Positions 44,648-53,220 of a stretch of DNA of 64,000 nucleotides are shown here, one piece after another; the first letter of the stretch is position 1; every line of letters starts with the position of its first letter. The translations under genes and the position numbers were made by a program. The notes under the pieces were generated by a model, which was not told the origin of the DNA, did no database searches, and saw nothing but the letters and a program-made list of their open reading frames with translations. The DNA is from Priestia endophytica DSM 13796. GTDB taxonomy: Bacteria > Bacillota > Bacilli > Bacillales > Bacillaceae_H. The stretch lies in assembly GCF_900115845.1 (NCBI RefSeq), contig NZ_FOXX01000004.1, forward strand, positions 124,001-188,000. Reading direction: 5' to 3'.

Positions 44648-45786
44648 TATCTTACCGCACCACCTGAATTTGACTGTATTAACTGATCGACGGCAATGGA
44701 ACAGCCTCTTGCCTCGGAATCTTTTATTCTTCCAAGAAGAACGAAGCCATTTTCCGTTTGACAGCCCAGATCTTCTGTTAAAATAGCTAGGCACGAATTC
44801 CAATTGGCAAGATCGTAATGTGCAATAACACCTTTCTCCCCCTCTTGGACGGGTTCTAGCGTTTCCGTATTTAAAATAACGGTTTTTATCCAAGGAGCTG
44901 CCGCCTTATCATGGATAACAGATGGATGCAAATAACTACTTAGAATTGTTTGATCATAGATTTGAGAACTGAGTTCTGTCATTCCATACATATTGATACA
45001 TTTATCACGGCCAATTTGAAAATACGTCTGAAACTCAGTGTACAAATGCTCCATATCCACTTCCCGTGACTGACCTTTAAAGCCTCCTGTATCAAAAATC
45101 CGGCTTTTTTCTGGTAGCCCGAACTGAATTTGCTTTTCTTTTAAGTAATCAAGGATATGAACATAAGCAAAGCTTGCCCCCATTAGCATCACAGGCTCTC
45201 TTTTCTCCTCACATCTTTTTAATTGAGAAACGAGCCTTTCGAAGTTAAGTCCCTCTTCACTGAAAAAGAATTCGCTATTCCCTGTTCCAAAATAGGACAC
45301 AGCATTTGATAAGTATCTTGATAAGGAAGAATTTTGGTTAAGATCTTCCGCAGGTGAAAGTACAAAAATAGTCATTTTCTCATAATCTGGCATAACAAAT
45401 CGCTTAAATGGCCCCTTCATAGAAGCATCCCATACAGTAAGATCAGGATGATAATTCTTCCCTTTCGCCTCAGGATTCGTTGTCCCACTTGTCATAAAAA
45501 CTGCTTCTGCTTCCTCGATTGGTTCACAAGATAACGTTAATTCCTTGTATCCCTGAATGGGCATCGGAGGAATATCTATCCATCTCTTCACTGTCAAAGG
45601 CGTTCTTTTTCTCGCCTGGCAAAATTTCTTATAAGCCTTATTATGCTTAAACTGATATTGAAACAATTTCAGTGCCAGCTCATTATATGTCACTTCAGCG
45701 ATATCAGGATTCGTTTGCTTTTCCTGTGCATTGCTTTCGATAAACTGTAAGATTTCGTAAGTGATCATTCTTGAATCTTCTCTCAT
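44647..45786 (-). CDS. acyl-protein synthetase, LuxE family
   Basis: 379 aa ANL-type adenylating enzyme. FMTSGTTNPEAKGKNYH is the ATP loop, MYGMTELSSQ the AMP-contact region, and EARGCSIAVDQLI near the C-terminus carries the Cys that in LuxE accepts the acyl group before transfer to LuxC. It activates a carboxylic acid with ATP and forms an acyl-enzyme. Its ATG overlaps the permease stop by 4 bases (ATGA) and its own stop overlaps luxC by 1, so all three are translationally coupled. Substrate unknown; see findings for the thiamine-precursor hypothesis. Confidence 0.86.
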   Translation of the reverse strand: MREDSRMITYEILQFIESNAQEKQTNPDIAEVTYNELALKLFQYQFKHNKAYKKFCQARKRTPLTVKRWIDIPPMPIQGYKELTLSCEPIEEAEAVFMTSGTTNPEAKGKNYHPDLTVWDASMKGPFKRFVMPDYEKMTIFVLSPAEDLNQNSSLSRYLSNAVSYFGTGNSEFFFSEEGLNFERLVSQLKRCEEKREPVMLMGASFAYVHILDYLKEKQIQFGLPEKSRIFDTGGFKGQSREVDMEHLYTEFQTYFQIGRDKCINMYGMTELSSQIYDQTILSSYLHPSVIHDKAAAPWIKTVILNTETLEPVQEGEKGVIAHYDLANWNSCLAILTEDLGCQTENGFVLLGRIKDSEARGCSIAVDQLIQSNSGGAVR

Positions 45787-47108
45787 TCTAAACGCCCTCT
45801 TTTCAGTTTATTAGGTATAGTGATAAGTATCAGTTGTAGAAAGATAGTAGTGAATGCTCCAATTAATATACTATTAGAAAGCATTGTGCCTAAGATTCCA
45901 TCTATATTACCGGAATAGTGAGGCAATGAAAGTGCCAGCAACATGGATAACCCGATGATAAGATAATTTTTTTCTGTATTTTTTGCTTTAGTAAGAATAG
46001 AAATACCTGTAGACACAAGTGTAGCAGCAGCAGGCAAAAAGATTCCTCCTACGACAGGAGCAGGTGTTAAAGCAAGTAATGCTCCGATTTTTGGAAAGAA
46101 TCCGAACAGCAGGAAAATCCCCCCCGCCACCATGACCGGATATCTCGAAGCTACTCCTGTCAACCTTAGCAATCCGACATTTTGAGCATACGCAGTAGTA
46201 GGAAATCCTCCAATAAGGGAAGATAGAAATGAACCAGCCGCTTCGCCTGCAAACCCATTGCGAATTCTTTTTTTGTTAATTTCAGTATTCAGCATTTCAC
46301 CTGAAGCCTGGTATACTCCCATTGCTTCAATAATGGCTACAATATATACGACAAAGAAAGTTAAAAAGGCTTCCCACTGAAACGTTAAATTTCCATATGG
46401 AAGGAACTGTGGAATTCCAAACCAAGGTTTACTTTCAATTAGAGAAAAATCAGCTTTTCCAAGCATAATGGCGAGGATGTCTCCAACAACTAATGCAATT
46501 AAAAAGGAAAAGGATTTCCATAAACCTTTACCAAAAAGAGATAAACTTAACACAATGAGGGACGTTGTGATTGATAACGTTAATGTTGATGGACTTGCAA
46601 ATGATTCATCCCCAGGCGCCCCTCCCAAAAATTCGGATAGAGTGAACTCTGATAAAGATATTCCAACAAGAAAAATGACGGTACCTGAAATAACAGGGGT
46701 AAATAATGACTTTAAACGGCCGATAATACCTGTAATAGATAAAACAAACACAATAATTGCACTTAAAAAAATACCGCCGCTTGCAGCAGCTAAGCCATTT
46801 GCTTTACCTGCCGCAATCATAACTGAGTCAAAAGCAGCAGATGGTCCCTGAACGATAGGTAATTTTACTAGCTTGGTAGCCTGAATTAATGTCACTAAAC
46901 CAGCTACAATGAATATAGCACTTACGATATTTGCCGATTGTGAAAGTGGTAAACCAATCATTGCAGCAACAAAGATAGGATCTAGCCAAACGTTTGAAAC
47001 ACAAACATGCTGCAATCCATAGAGAAAGGTTTTTGAAGACGACAATTTTTCATCCAATGCTATCTTTTCTTCATAATGATTAGTAGTATCTTTTGCTTCT
47101 TCCTTCAT
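45783..47108 (-). CDS. NCS2-family (xanthine/uracil-type) permease under TPP-riboswitch control
   Basis: 441 aa, about 12-14 membrane segments. NCS2 features: LPIVQGPSAAFDSVMIA (QGPS motif), IVAIIEAMGVYQASGE (the Glu-containing TM8-like segment) and SSLIGGFPTTAYAQNVGLLRLTG, the second substrate-site motif. NCS2 carriers move nucleobases such as uracil, xanthine or guanine with protons. Because a TPP riboswitch with its own terminator precedes the gene, the cargo is probably a thiamine-related pyrimidine or other thiamine precursor. TAAGGAG precedes the ATG. First gene of the four-gene operon. Confidence 0.85.
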   Translation of the reverse strand: MKEEAKDTTNHYEEKIALDEKLSSSKTFLYGLQHVCVSNVWLDPIFVAAMIGLPLSQSANIVSAIFIVAGLVTLIQATKLVKLPIVQGPSAAFDSVMIAAGKANGLAAASGGIFLSAIIVFVLSITGIIGRLKSLFTPVISGTVIFLVGISLSEFTLSEFLGGAPGDESFASPSTLTLSITTSLIVLSLSLFGKGLWKSFSFLIALVVGDILAIMLGKADFSLIESKPWFGIPQFLPYGNLTFQWEAFLTFFVVYIVAIIEAMGVYQASGEMLNTEINKKRIRNGFAGEAAGSFLSSLIGGFPTTAYAQNVGLLRLTGVASRYPVMVAGGIFLLFGFFPKIGALLALTPAPVVGGIFLPAAATLVSTGISILTKAKNTEKNYLIIGLSMLLALSLPHYSGNIDGILGTMLSNSILIGAFTTIFLQLILITIPNKLKRGRLE

Positions 47109-47296
47109 AGCTGTCTCCTTACGCTGTAGTGTTTACAATTCTGATCTAGGTAGGATGCCATAAAAACGGATATTTTGTTTTATTACATAAATTCCCCCTT
47201 CTGCTTTATCTCAGTTAATCCGTTCAAGTGCCTATTTTTTCTAGGATTTTTTAAAATAGGTTGGCTCTAAAAGCACTCCAAACGAAAATAGAGCAT

Positions 47297-47329
47297 AATA
47301 AAAACCAGGCCCACTTTTGGACCTGGTAT
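47297..47329 (-). terminator. expression-platform terminator of the TPP riboswitch
   Basis: On the minus strand ACCAGGTCC / TGGGCCTGGT-type stem (one mismatch) with AAAAG loop, followed by TTTTTATT. Its 5' arm is also complementary over 10 bases to the aptamer core, the expected anti-terminator switch. Confidence 0.85.
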
Positions 47330-47361
47330 AGTATAGTAATAAAGAATAATGTTTATCTTAG

Positions 47362-47453
47362 CTACTTTCCTACGCTGGTATAATCCAGATCAGGTCCAAA
47401 GGGTTAAAAAACATCGGTTTTTCTCTCAGCCCCGTTTCGGGCACCCCTAGTAG
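47362..47453 (-). ncRNA. TPP riboswitch (THI element)
   Basis: Read on the minus strand: P1 arm CTACT, GGGGTGCCCG, the CTGAGA box, ACCCTTTGG, ACCTGATCTGGATTATACC, then CCAGCGTAGGAAAGTAG closing P1. These are the conserved pyrimidine- and pyrophosphate-sensing segments of the thiamine pyrophosphate aptamer. With the terminator downstream, TPP binding should switch the operon off. This is established behaviour of the class; the control of this gene set is what is unusual. Confidence 0.96.
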
Positions 47454-47558
47454 AATTGTATATTTATTTATCGACTCTAATAATAACTTTAAAATCTAGA
47501 TAAGTAAAGACTCATATAATGGTAGGAAACTTTATAGTCTATAAAAATAGATTAGCCT

Positions 47559-48572
47559 CTACTCTTTTGATAAATAATCATAGACAGTTTCAGTTACAGG
47601 AACTCCTTCTCTCAGTCTAATTTCCTCTTTTAATTGCTCAGGCTCCCCTGGTACCATGACCTTTGAAAACCCCTCAGCAGGCGTTATTTCGTGAAGTTCC
47701 TTTATCATTTGATCCATATTGGCTAGAAATGTATCATGATCAGTGAAAATAGCGGGGTTAATGGCACATAAGAAATGTCCAAGTTTGCGTTTCTTTGAGT
47801 AGTCACCATACATTGCTGTAATATGAGGTCCAAATGCTGCTCCAGTAAGTAGTCCTGAAAGCACGTCCACTACCATAGCAAGTCCATAACCTTTAGGGCC
47901 CGCAAATGGCAGCAAGGCTTTTACTTCGTTTGGATCTGTAGTCGTCTTTCCGTTACCGTCCACTCCCCAATCAGAAGGAATAGAGGTACCAGCTTCGCGC
48001 GCGTGAAGGACCTTCCCAAAGGCGACATTGCTTGTAGCCATGTCAAGAATTACTGGTTTATGTTCAAGAGCAGGAAAACCGAATGCGATTGGGTTTGTAC
48101 CAAAAAAAGGCTTAGCTCCACCAAATGGCACCACTACTTTATCTGTATGAGTCACCACCATACCAATCATTTTATGTTCAGCAGCTTGCTGTACAAAATA
48201 AGACAATGCCCCGCAATGGCTGCTATTAATAGCTGTTACCATCCCAATTCCATTCGTATTTGCTAATTTAATAGCGTGATTCATTGCTTCTTTAGCAACT
48301 ACATGTCCCATTCCGTCATCACCATCAAAAACAGAAGCAGATGGCGCTATATCTTTTACAGAAAATTGAGGATTAGGGTTTAGTCCTCCTTCGGTTAAGC
48401 GCTTAACATAATGCTCTGTTCTTAGTACACCATGAGAACTAACCCCTCTTAAATCTGCGTGAACCAAAACATCCGCTACTATAATCGCATGATCTTGACA
48501 AAGACCAGCCTTTGTTAATTTCTTTACAACAAATTCTTTTAATTGATGATGAGCAACAATTACATCTGTCAT
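47559..48572 (-). CDS. Ldh-family (YlbC/AllD-type) NAD-dependent dehydrogenase, ureidoglycolate dehydrogenase-like
   Basis: 337 aa of the malate/L-lactate dehydrogenase 2 family. [17 protein letters not shown] (~34-50), [44 protein letters not shown] and [15 protein letters not shown] closely follow E. coli AllD, which oxidises ureidoglycolate to oxalurate in allantoin use. Other members use malate, sulfolactate or delta-1-piperideine-carboxylate, so substrate stays open; no allantoin genes are adjacent. Upstream of and co-oriented with the riboswitch operon, but separately transcribed. Confidence 0.78.
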   Translation of the reverse strand: MTDVIVAHHQLKEFVVKKLTKAGLCQDHAIIVADVLVHADLRGVSSHGVLRTEHYVKRLTEGGLNPNPQFSVKDIAPSASVFDGDDGMGHVVAKEAMNHAIKLANTNGIGMVTAINSSHCGALSYFVQQAAEHKMIGMVVTHTDKVVVPFGGAKPFFGTNPIAFGFPALEHKPVILDMATSNVAFGKVLHAREAGTSIPSDWGVDGNGKTTTDPNEVKALLPFAGPKGYGLAMVVDVLSGLLTGAAFGPHITAMYGDYSKKRKLGHFLCAINPAIFTDHDTFLANMDQMIKELHEITPAEGFSKVMVPGEPEQLKEEIRLREGVPVTETVYDYLSKE

Positions 48573-48986
48573 TTGGCTAAACTCTCCTCTTAGCGTTTTT
48601 ATTTTCTATTTTAATTTTCATGGCCTTTTTGAATTCTCCTTCTTAAATTAGCTTTTTCAAAGGAATTGGGGGAATAACTAGCGGTAAACACGCGGAACTT
48701 TTCCATTTAGAGAACTAGCTGAACATAGACAAAACACGTCTATATAGGACTATACAAGAAGAAAGTAATGAATGAGCAGATTACCTTATTACTAAATAAA
48801 AAAGAACCCATTTTGAAAATATATCATTCAAAATGGATTCCAACGTTTAATTTTATTATCAATCATTCCTACCATCCTCTCTTGAAAACTACCTACTTCT
48901 CAGAGAAAGGATAATTATGTTATTCTCTTAGGCAATTCAATTTTTGCTTTGAACAGGATCTTTTATAGATATATTCTATTTATTAT
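48573..48986. other. intergenic region with terminator
   Basis: About 410 bp without a gene. Holds the hairpin at 48807-48841 and the promoter region of the AllD-like gene. Confidence 0.45.
48807..48841 (-). terminator. terminator after the small Gly/Ala-rich gene
   Basis: CCATTTTGAA / TTCAAAATGG perfect 10-bp stem; minus-strand reading runs into GTTCTTTTTTATTTAG. Confidence 0.75.
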
Positions 48987-49337
48987 TTATCCAGGGAATA
49001 CTCTACGACAAGCTATATGTGCTGCATGTACTCCTCCTCCTGCATTTATGGCTGCGCCAAGCGGACCACCAACAGAAGCTCCATAAGCAGCCGCTCCTAC
49101 AGTTACCATAGCCACACATTCATCAAAATCTGCTTCAGGATGGGAGTTTCTAAACATTACTGCTAAACCATCAGCATTTTCACTAATCTTTTCTCGAATA
49201 TCATCCGTAATTCCGTTTAAAATATTTTCGCTTTCCTCAAAAGTATGACTTAATCCGTTTTCAAAACCATTTACAGCATTATTTACAGCGTCATTTACTG
49301 TACGACCTGCACTTCTTAGCTTATCTTCAAATGACAT
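48987..49337 (-). CDS. small Gly/Ala-rich protein of unknown function (116 aa)
   Basis: The ATG at 49337 is used because AGGAGG stands 9 bases upstream; an ATG 18 codons earlier gives an unrelated basic extension. The N-terminal ~70 residues are polar and helical (LRSAGRTVNDAVNNAVNGF). The last ~40 form a hydrophobic Gly/Ala stretch with GxxxG-like spacing (GAAAYGASVGGPLGAA) and two Cys. No family is recognised. The layout recalls pore-forming class II bacteriocin or toxin-like proteins, but there is no leader with a GG cleavage site, immunity gene or transporter nearby. It has its own terminator. Confidence 0.6.
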   Translation of the reverse strand: MSFEDKLRSAGRTVNDAVNNAVNGFENGLSHTFEESENILNGITDDIREKISENADGLAVMFRNSHPEADFDECVAMVTVGAAAYGASVGGPLGAAINAGGGVHAAHIACRRVFPG

Positions 49338-49519
49338 ATGGATGCTCCTCCTAAGGATTTGATTTATCAAATTCTTATATATCTTCTTCACTTATAAGAA
49401 ATTATATTCGATTCTTAACAATGGTTCTTGGCTATCTAAGTATCCTAAAGTAGCTTCGTCATAAGATTTGATTAACTTTATTTTCAAGCCCAAAGGAGAT
49501 TTTTTGAATTTTTATAATA

Positions 49520-49559
49520 AAGAAGCTGTATCAAAACCATTAGGTTTGATACAGCTTCT
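49520..49559. terminator. terminator of the alpha/beta hydrolase gene
   Basis: AGAAGCTGTATCAAA / TTTGATACAGCTTCT, perfect 15-bp stem plus inner ACC/GGT pairs and an ATTA loop. Immediately downstream of the hydrolase stop; also convergent-capable. Confidence 0.85.
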
Positions 49560-49563
49560 GATC

Positions 49564-50382
49564 TCATTTTATCATTCCACTCATAAAACGAAGCACCGTC
49601 TCATTAAACTTTTCCACTTCATCCATAAACAACGCATGGCTGCTGTTTTCAAAGAAAACGGTCTTGGCATTTGGTATATGCTCCCCAACCCATGCAGGAC
49701 CTCTCCAATCAAATACGCTATCTTTTTGAGCTACTAATACTAAAGATGGTAGGTTAATGTGAGGTAAAAAGTCTCGCCAATCGTACCGGGTATGATCAGC
49801 CATGATAGCAACTCGAGCAAATGTTGGCGTTTTTGCCATTTCAGTCAGCAGCATGTTCCTTTCCTCTTTTGAAAGATCTGTCGAAATAATGGTGTTGATT
49901 TGATTTTGATCAAAATGAGCGGTATCTAATTGAACTTGTGCTTTCATGTATTGAAAGGAAGCATCATCATAGCAGCTAGCATGAGCGTACTTCCAATCAA
50001 AATTATAATACTGTTTTGGTGTTTGCTGAACAAATATTGCTTGTCTCAGCCGTTCGTTCCCAAATAACTCAAGGTAGCTCCAGATGACTGGACATCCAAG
50101 CGACCAGCCTAGTACTGTTACATCCTGAAGATTGAGCTGAACGAAAATATCATATAGGTCCCTCGCCAACCTTGGTACGTGATACCCGTGATCTGGCTTA
50201 TCTGAATTGCCGTGTCCTCGAAGATCAATTGTGATAACGTGTGCGTGCTCTGCTAAATATTTCATATTTCGTTGGAAAAAGCGCCCTGAAAAGCCCCATC
50301 CATGAATCATCACTAAGGGACGCCCTTCTCCGTGCTCCTCATAATATATGTTTGTTCCATCATTTGTTTGAACAGTGGGCAT
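49564..50382 (-). CDS. alpha/beta-hydrolase (esterase/peroxidase-like)
   Basis: 272 aa alpha/beta-hydrolase fold. Oxyanion-hole HGWGFSGRFF (~29-38), nucleophile Ser in VLGWSLGCPVIW, an acid near VAQKDSVFDW and the catalytic His in FENSSHALFMDE. Soluble, no signal peptide. Relatives include non-haem haloperoxidase-type esterases and 3-oxoadipate enol-lactonase-like enzymes; substrate cannot be stated. GGAGAGGAAAGAG precedes the ATG. Confidence 0.82.
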   Translation of the reverse strand: MPTVQTNDGTNIYYEEHGEGRPLVMIHGWGFSGRFFQRNMKYLAEHAHVITIDLRGHGNSDKPDHGYHVPRLARDLYDIFVQLNLQDVTVLGWSLGCPVIWSYLELFGNERLRQAIFVQQTPKQYYNFDWKYAHASCYDDASFQYMKAQVQLDTAHFDQNQINTIISTDLSKEERNMLLTEMAKTPTFARVAIMADHTRYDWRDFLPHINLPSLVLVAQKDSVFDWRGPAWVGEHIPNAKTVFFENSSHALFMDEVEKFNETVLRFMSGMIK

Positions 50383-50499
50383 GACTCTTTCCTCTCCTTC
50401 TGGAAACTTTTTTTAGATAGTATGGACGCTCATAAAAAGCTGTTCCAAAAGAAGATTTCCCTTGATATATTCTCTTAAACATTAAATAACCGACTAACC

Positions 50500-51160
50500 T
50501 TATTTATTGAATTGAGTTTCACTAGGACGAGAGGTTTCCTTGCTTAATATGCTAAATATATATCCGCCTATTCCTCCTAAAAGGGACGGAATCAACCATC
50601 CTAATCCTATATCATACATTGGAAGAAACTCAGTGAAAAGATGATGAATCACTTTGATTTGTACTTTAGCGGCATTTAAGCCGTCAAATAAGCTAACAAC
50701 AAAGGTAAAAATTAAACTCCCTTGATAGACTTCCCCCCTTCCTTTAAATAAAGGATGAAGAAAAGTTAAAAAGATTAAAGAAATAGCAATTGGATACATT
50801 GTCATTAATACGGGCGTTGAGTCTTTAATAAGCTGTGTTAAACCTATATTAGCGACAAGCGTACTAAAGATAGACAATATAACGGCAATTTTTTTATAAG
50901 AAGTATTGGGAAACAATTCATGAAAAAAGGAAGCACAGGCGGTAATAAGCCCTACACTTGTCGTTAAGCATGCTACCGTAATCATTAAGCCCAAGAAAAA
51001 GGAACCGTAAGACCCAAAATAATACGTTGAAACCTTAGCCAATACCTCAGCTCCATTTTCTGAAAGACCCAGTTTTTCCACACTAGAAGCTCCCATATAT
51101 GAAAGAGCTGTATAGATAAGCACTAAGAGTGTAGCCCAGTTGCTTGTAATGCTTATGGAA
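50500..51160 (-). pseudogene. brnQ: brnQ-type branched-chain amino acid carrier, 3' half only
   Basis: An open frame of ~207 residues ending at 50500 reads like the C-terminal half of a BrnQ (LIVCS) transporter: YTALSYMGASSVEKLG, the AVACLTTSVGLITACASFFHE-type segment and membrane helices to the end. A full BrnQ is ~440 aa, so the first ~230 residues are missing. The frame continues a little upstream of the apparent ATG (ITSNWATLLVL), then stops being BrnQ-like near 51150, where a PaaI-like gene fragment of the opposite strand begins. It is therefore a truncated remnant, probably non-functional. Confidence 0.8.
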
Positions 51161-51366
51161 AAACATCCTTAGGGCTCTCAACAACCATCCAATTCATTTC
51201 CTCAGCTAAATCTGGAGATAAACTAGTAGCTCGTGCTACAGAAACAAAACGAAATTTCCGTACGGGTTTTTATCGAATTGAAGTTTTGCACGAACAAGAC
51301 GTAATCGCAACGATGGAAGCGGTATCTTATCGAAAAGATCATTATTTTATTGAACTTACGGAATAA
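51136..51366 (+). pseudogene. PaaI-type hotdog thioesterase, 3' fragment
   Basis: On the plus strand an open frame without start codon reads VACNAYGKTSLGLSTTIQF, then GDKLVARATETKRNFRTGFY and ends ELTE at TAA 51364-51366. This is the C-terminal ~75 residues of a PaaI (hydroxyphenylacetyl-CoA thioesterase) hotdog domain, including the strand after the catalytic helix. The N-terminal half with HGG and catalytic Asp is gone. It meets the truncated brnQ fragment near 51140-51150, so both lost their 5' ends in one deletion. PaaI belongs to the phenylacetyl-CoA pathway, which is otherwise absent from the window. Confidence 0.75.
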
Positions 51367-51505
51367 GCAATAGTATTTTGGTTTGATTGTACAATGGAAC
51401 ATATTCCTTCCCTCCTTCTAATTGTTTTAAATAAATAGCAACTACTTGTGCCCAAATTTTTTCTATAATAGTACGATTCCTGAAACTTTTAATCTCGCAT
51501 CACAT

Positions 51506-51547
51506 AAAAAGACACTCTACAGAGTTGCTCTGTAGAGTGTCTTTTTG
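51506..51547 (-). terminator. terminator of the galactanase gene
   Basis: AAAAAGACACTCTACAGAG / CTCTGTAGAGTGTCTTTTT, perfect 19-bp stem with TTG loop, T-runs both sides; 24 bp after the galactanase stop. Confidence 0.92.
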
Positions 51548-51570
51548 AAGGTTCAAGCCTTGTTTTCATT

Positions 51571-52683
51571 CTATTTTTTCTTAGCCCAGTCTTGAAATGC
51601 ATCAATCGCCATTGTATATTGTAATACCTTTTTAGAAACCTCAGTTGTAGCCCCTAGGGGATATTTGTCCGGAAGTACGCTTGAATGGGCTTCAGGTTCC
51701 CAATAAAATACGCCGGTTCCTTTCCCGTTTGGCACGTTTTTCACAACTTTGATCGTATCATAAATCGTCCAATACGAATCTTTTGTATTTTGTGCGTCTC
51801 CTCCAACTTCAACAACCATTACTTCTTTGTTATAGCGAGCAGCGACATCATTTAAATTATAAGCTAAAGATCCTGTTACCTCCCAATATGGTTTTCCTTC
51901 CCAATACGGATAAAATGAAGCCCCAATCACATCCGTTTTCCCCCCGTTTTTGAAGAAGTTATCAAACCACCAGCGAAACAAGCCATTGTCTGTGCCATGA
52001 GCTAGATGTGTTACCACTTTTGAAGATGGACTTACATCTTTTACAGCGTCATAGCCTTTATTAAGAAATGAAGTTAAAGCACTGAAATCGTTCGTACTGC
52101 CATTAGGAAGCATGATTCCTGAGTTAATTTCATTTCCAACTTGAACCCACTCAGGAGTAATACCGTTATTTTTTAATTCTTTCATCACATCGTACGTATG
52201 ATTATAAACAGCAGTTTGGAGTTGAGTATTTGTGTAATTTGTCCATGCTTTTGGCTTAATCTGATGCCCTGGATCTGCGAAAACATCGCTATAATGGAAA
52301 TCAACCATAACGTTTATTCCTAAAGATTTAGCTCGTTTTGCTGCAGCAATTACTCCTTTTTTATCGCTGTACCCAAGCATCGTCCATGTTGTATTGTCTT
52401 TGAACCAGTAATAATTGCTTGGTGGGTCCACAAAAACTCTCAATCTTACAGAGTTAATTCCGTGATCTTTAAGAATTTTTAACGGATCTTTTTGTTTGCC
52501 TTTATCGTCGACCCATTTTACCCCTTCATCTTCTAGTTGTTTCATCCAACCTATATCAGCTCCATAGGCAAATGAATTTGCCGCTTGTGCTTTTTGAGGA
52601 GCACTAATCAAGAAAGAACCAGCCAAAGCAAGAGATAAACAAATCCCAATCAACAGACACTTTTTTACATGTTTTTTCAACAT
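51571..52683 (-). CDS. ganB: secreted arabinogalactan endo-beta-1,4-galactanase (GH53)
   Basis: 370 aa. The ATG at 52683 is 9 bases from AGGAGG; one two codons earlier is too close. Signal peptide MLKKHVKKCLLIGICLSLAL up to AQA. The GH53 barrel follows: FAYGADIGWMKQLED, NSVRLRVFVDP, MVDFHYSDVFADPG, acid/base Glu in WVQVGNEINSG and nucleophile Glu in VMVVEVGGDAQ. It cuts beta-1,4-galactan of pectin outside the cell to galacto-oligosaccharides. The lactose-type PTS and 6-phospho-beta-galactosidase encoded just upstream would take up and split the products. Own promoter and terminator. Confidence 0.9.
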   Translation of the reverse strand: MLKKHVKKCLLIGICLSLALAGSFLISAPQKAQAANSFAYGADIGWMKQLEDEGVKWVDDKGKQKDPLKILKDHGINSVRLRVFVDPPSNYYWFKDNTTWTMLGYSDKKGVIAAAKRAKSLGINVMVDFHYSDVFADPGHQIKPKAWTNYTNTQLQTAVYNHTYDVMKELKNNGITPEWVQVGNEINSGIMLPNGSTNDFSALTSFLNKGYDAVKDVSPSSKVVTHLAHGTDNGLFRWWFDNFFKNGGKTDVIGASFYPYWEGKPYWEVTGSLAYNLNDVAARYNKEVMVVEVGGDAQNTKDSYWTIYDTIKVVKNVPNGKGTGVFYWEPEAHSSVLPDKYPLGATTEVSKKVLQYTMAIDAFQDWAKKK

Positions 52684-52798
52684 AAACATGATCCTCCTAG
52701 GATAAATTGTAGTGGTTTAGCCAAAACAAGACTGACTCATAACATGGAACACTGTGTTTACTTTGTTACTTTAAGTGCATACGTTGTTCGTGAAGAAA

Positions 52799-52833
52799 AG
52801 GGAAACACGATCTTCTACGAGCTGTGTTTCCAC
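52799..52833 (-). terminator. hairpin after the 75-aa hypothetical gene
   Basis: GGAAACAC / GTGTTTCC, 8 bp, loop 15, followed on the minus strand by CTTTTCTT. A moderate terminator between the hypothetical gene and the galactanase promoter. Confidence 0.45.
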
Positions 52834-52925
52834 ATTCCAGATTCTTTGGCTAAAATTGAGCTTTCACCATGTTGATGATTCGTTTCATTTTGATCGATAC
52901 TATACGAGTTGCCGTCAATCTCAAA

Positions 52926-53153
52926 TTAATCATCTACTATTCTTCTTCCGGCTACCCGTCCGACATGAGCGCCAGAATACGGAGAATAGTCTAGATAGTC
53001 TGCAAAGGTTCGAAACCCTAAGCTAATATTGTCTATCTTTCCCTCTGAATCTATTATTTCAATAGACGTAACAATTGCTTCATAATGGAGGGCTCGAAGT
53101 GTGGGCCTATTATCATTCCAAAGAGCATATTCAATAATTTCCTCTTTGCCCAC
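52926..53153 (-). CDS. hypothetical protein (75 aa or 5'-truncated remnant)
   Basis: A GTG start at 53153 gives 75 residues (YALWNDNRPTLRALHYEA..., FRTFADYLDYSP, GRVAGRRI). No good ribosome binding site is seen, and the frame stays open ~8 codons upstream through the cre-like box before a TAA. It may thus be the 3' end of a damaged gene rather than an intact one. Family not recognised. Lies between lacE and the galactanase gene, same strand. Confidence 0.4.
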   Translation of the reverse strand: MGKEEIIEYALWNDNRPTLRALHYEAIVTSIEIIDSEGKIDNISLGFRTFADYLDYSPYSGAHVGRVAGRRIVDD

Positions 53154-53220
53154 TCTATCTAAAAAGCGCTTACATTATCTTTTAACAGTGAAATTAAAAG
53201 ATAAGAATGAAAGTAGATTT

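Larger units (their letters stand above)
47109..47558. other. riboswitch leader of the NCS2-luxE-luxC-SDR operon
   Basis: The gap holds an upstream promoter (TACAAT -10-like element just before the aptamer), the TPP aptamer (47362-47453) and the regulatory terminator (47297-47329). The last ~190 bases before the permease gene show nothing further. Confidence 0.6.

Noticed and set aside
44648-44893. N-terminal extension of LuxC to 569 residues
   Set aside because: The extra ~82 residues are Arg/Cys-rich out-of-frame luxE sequence; the TAGTG overlap start at 44647 gives a normal LuxC.
42402-45786. Bioluminescence (lux) operon
   Set aside because: luxE and luxC homologues are present but luxA, luxB and luxD are not, and the operon is under a TPP riboswitch.
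53161-53174. cre-like AAAAAGCGCTTACA upstream of the 75-aa hypothetical gene
   Set aside because: A good cre match, but it lies in an open frame continuous with the downstream ORF, with no clear promoter; too ambiguous to list as a site.
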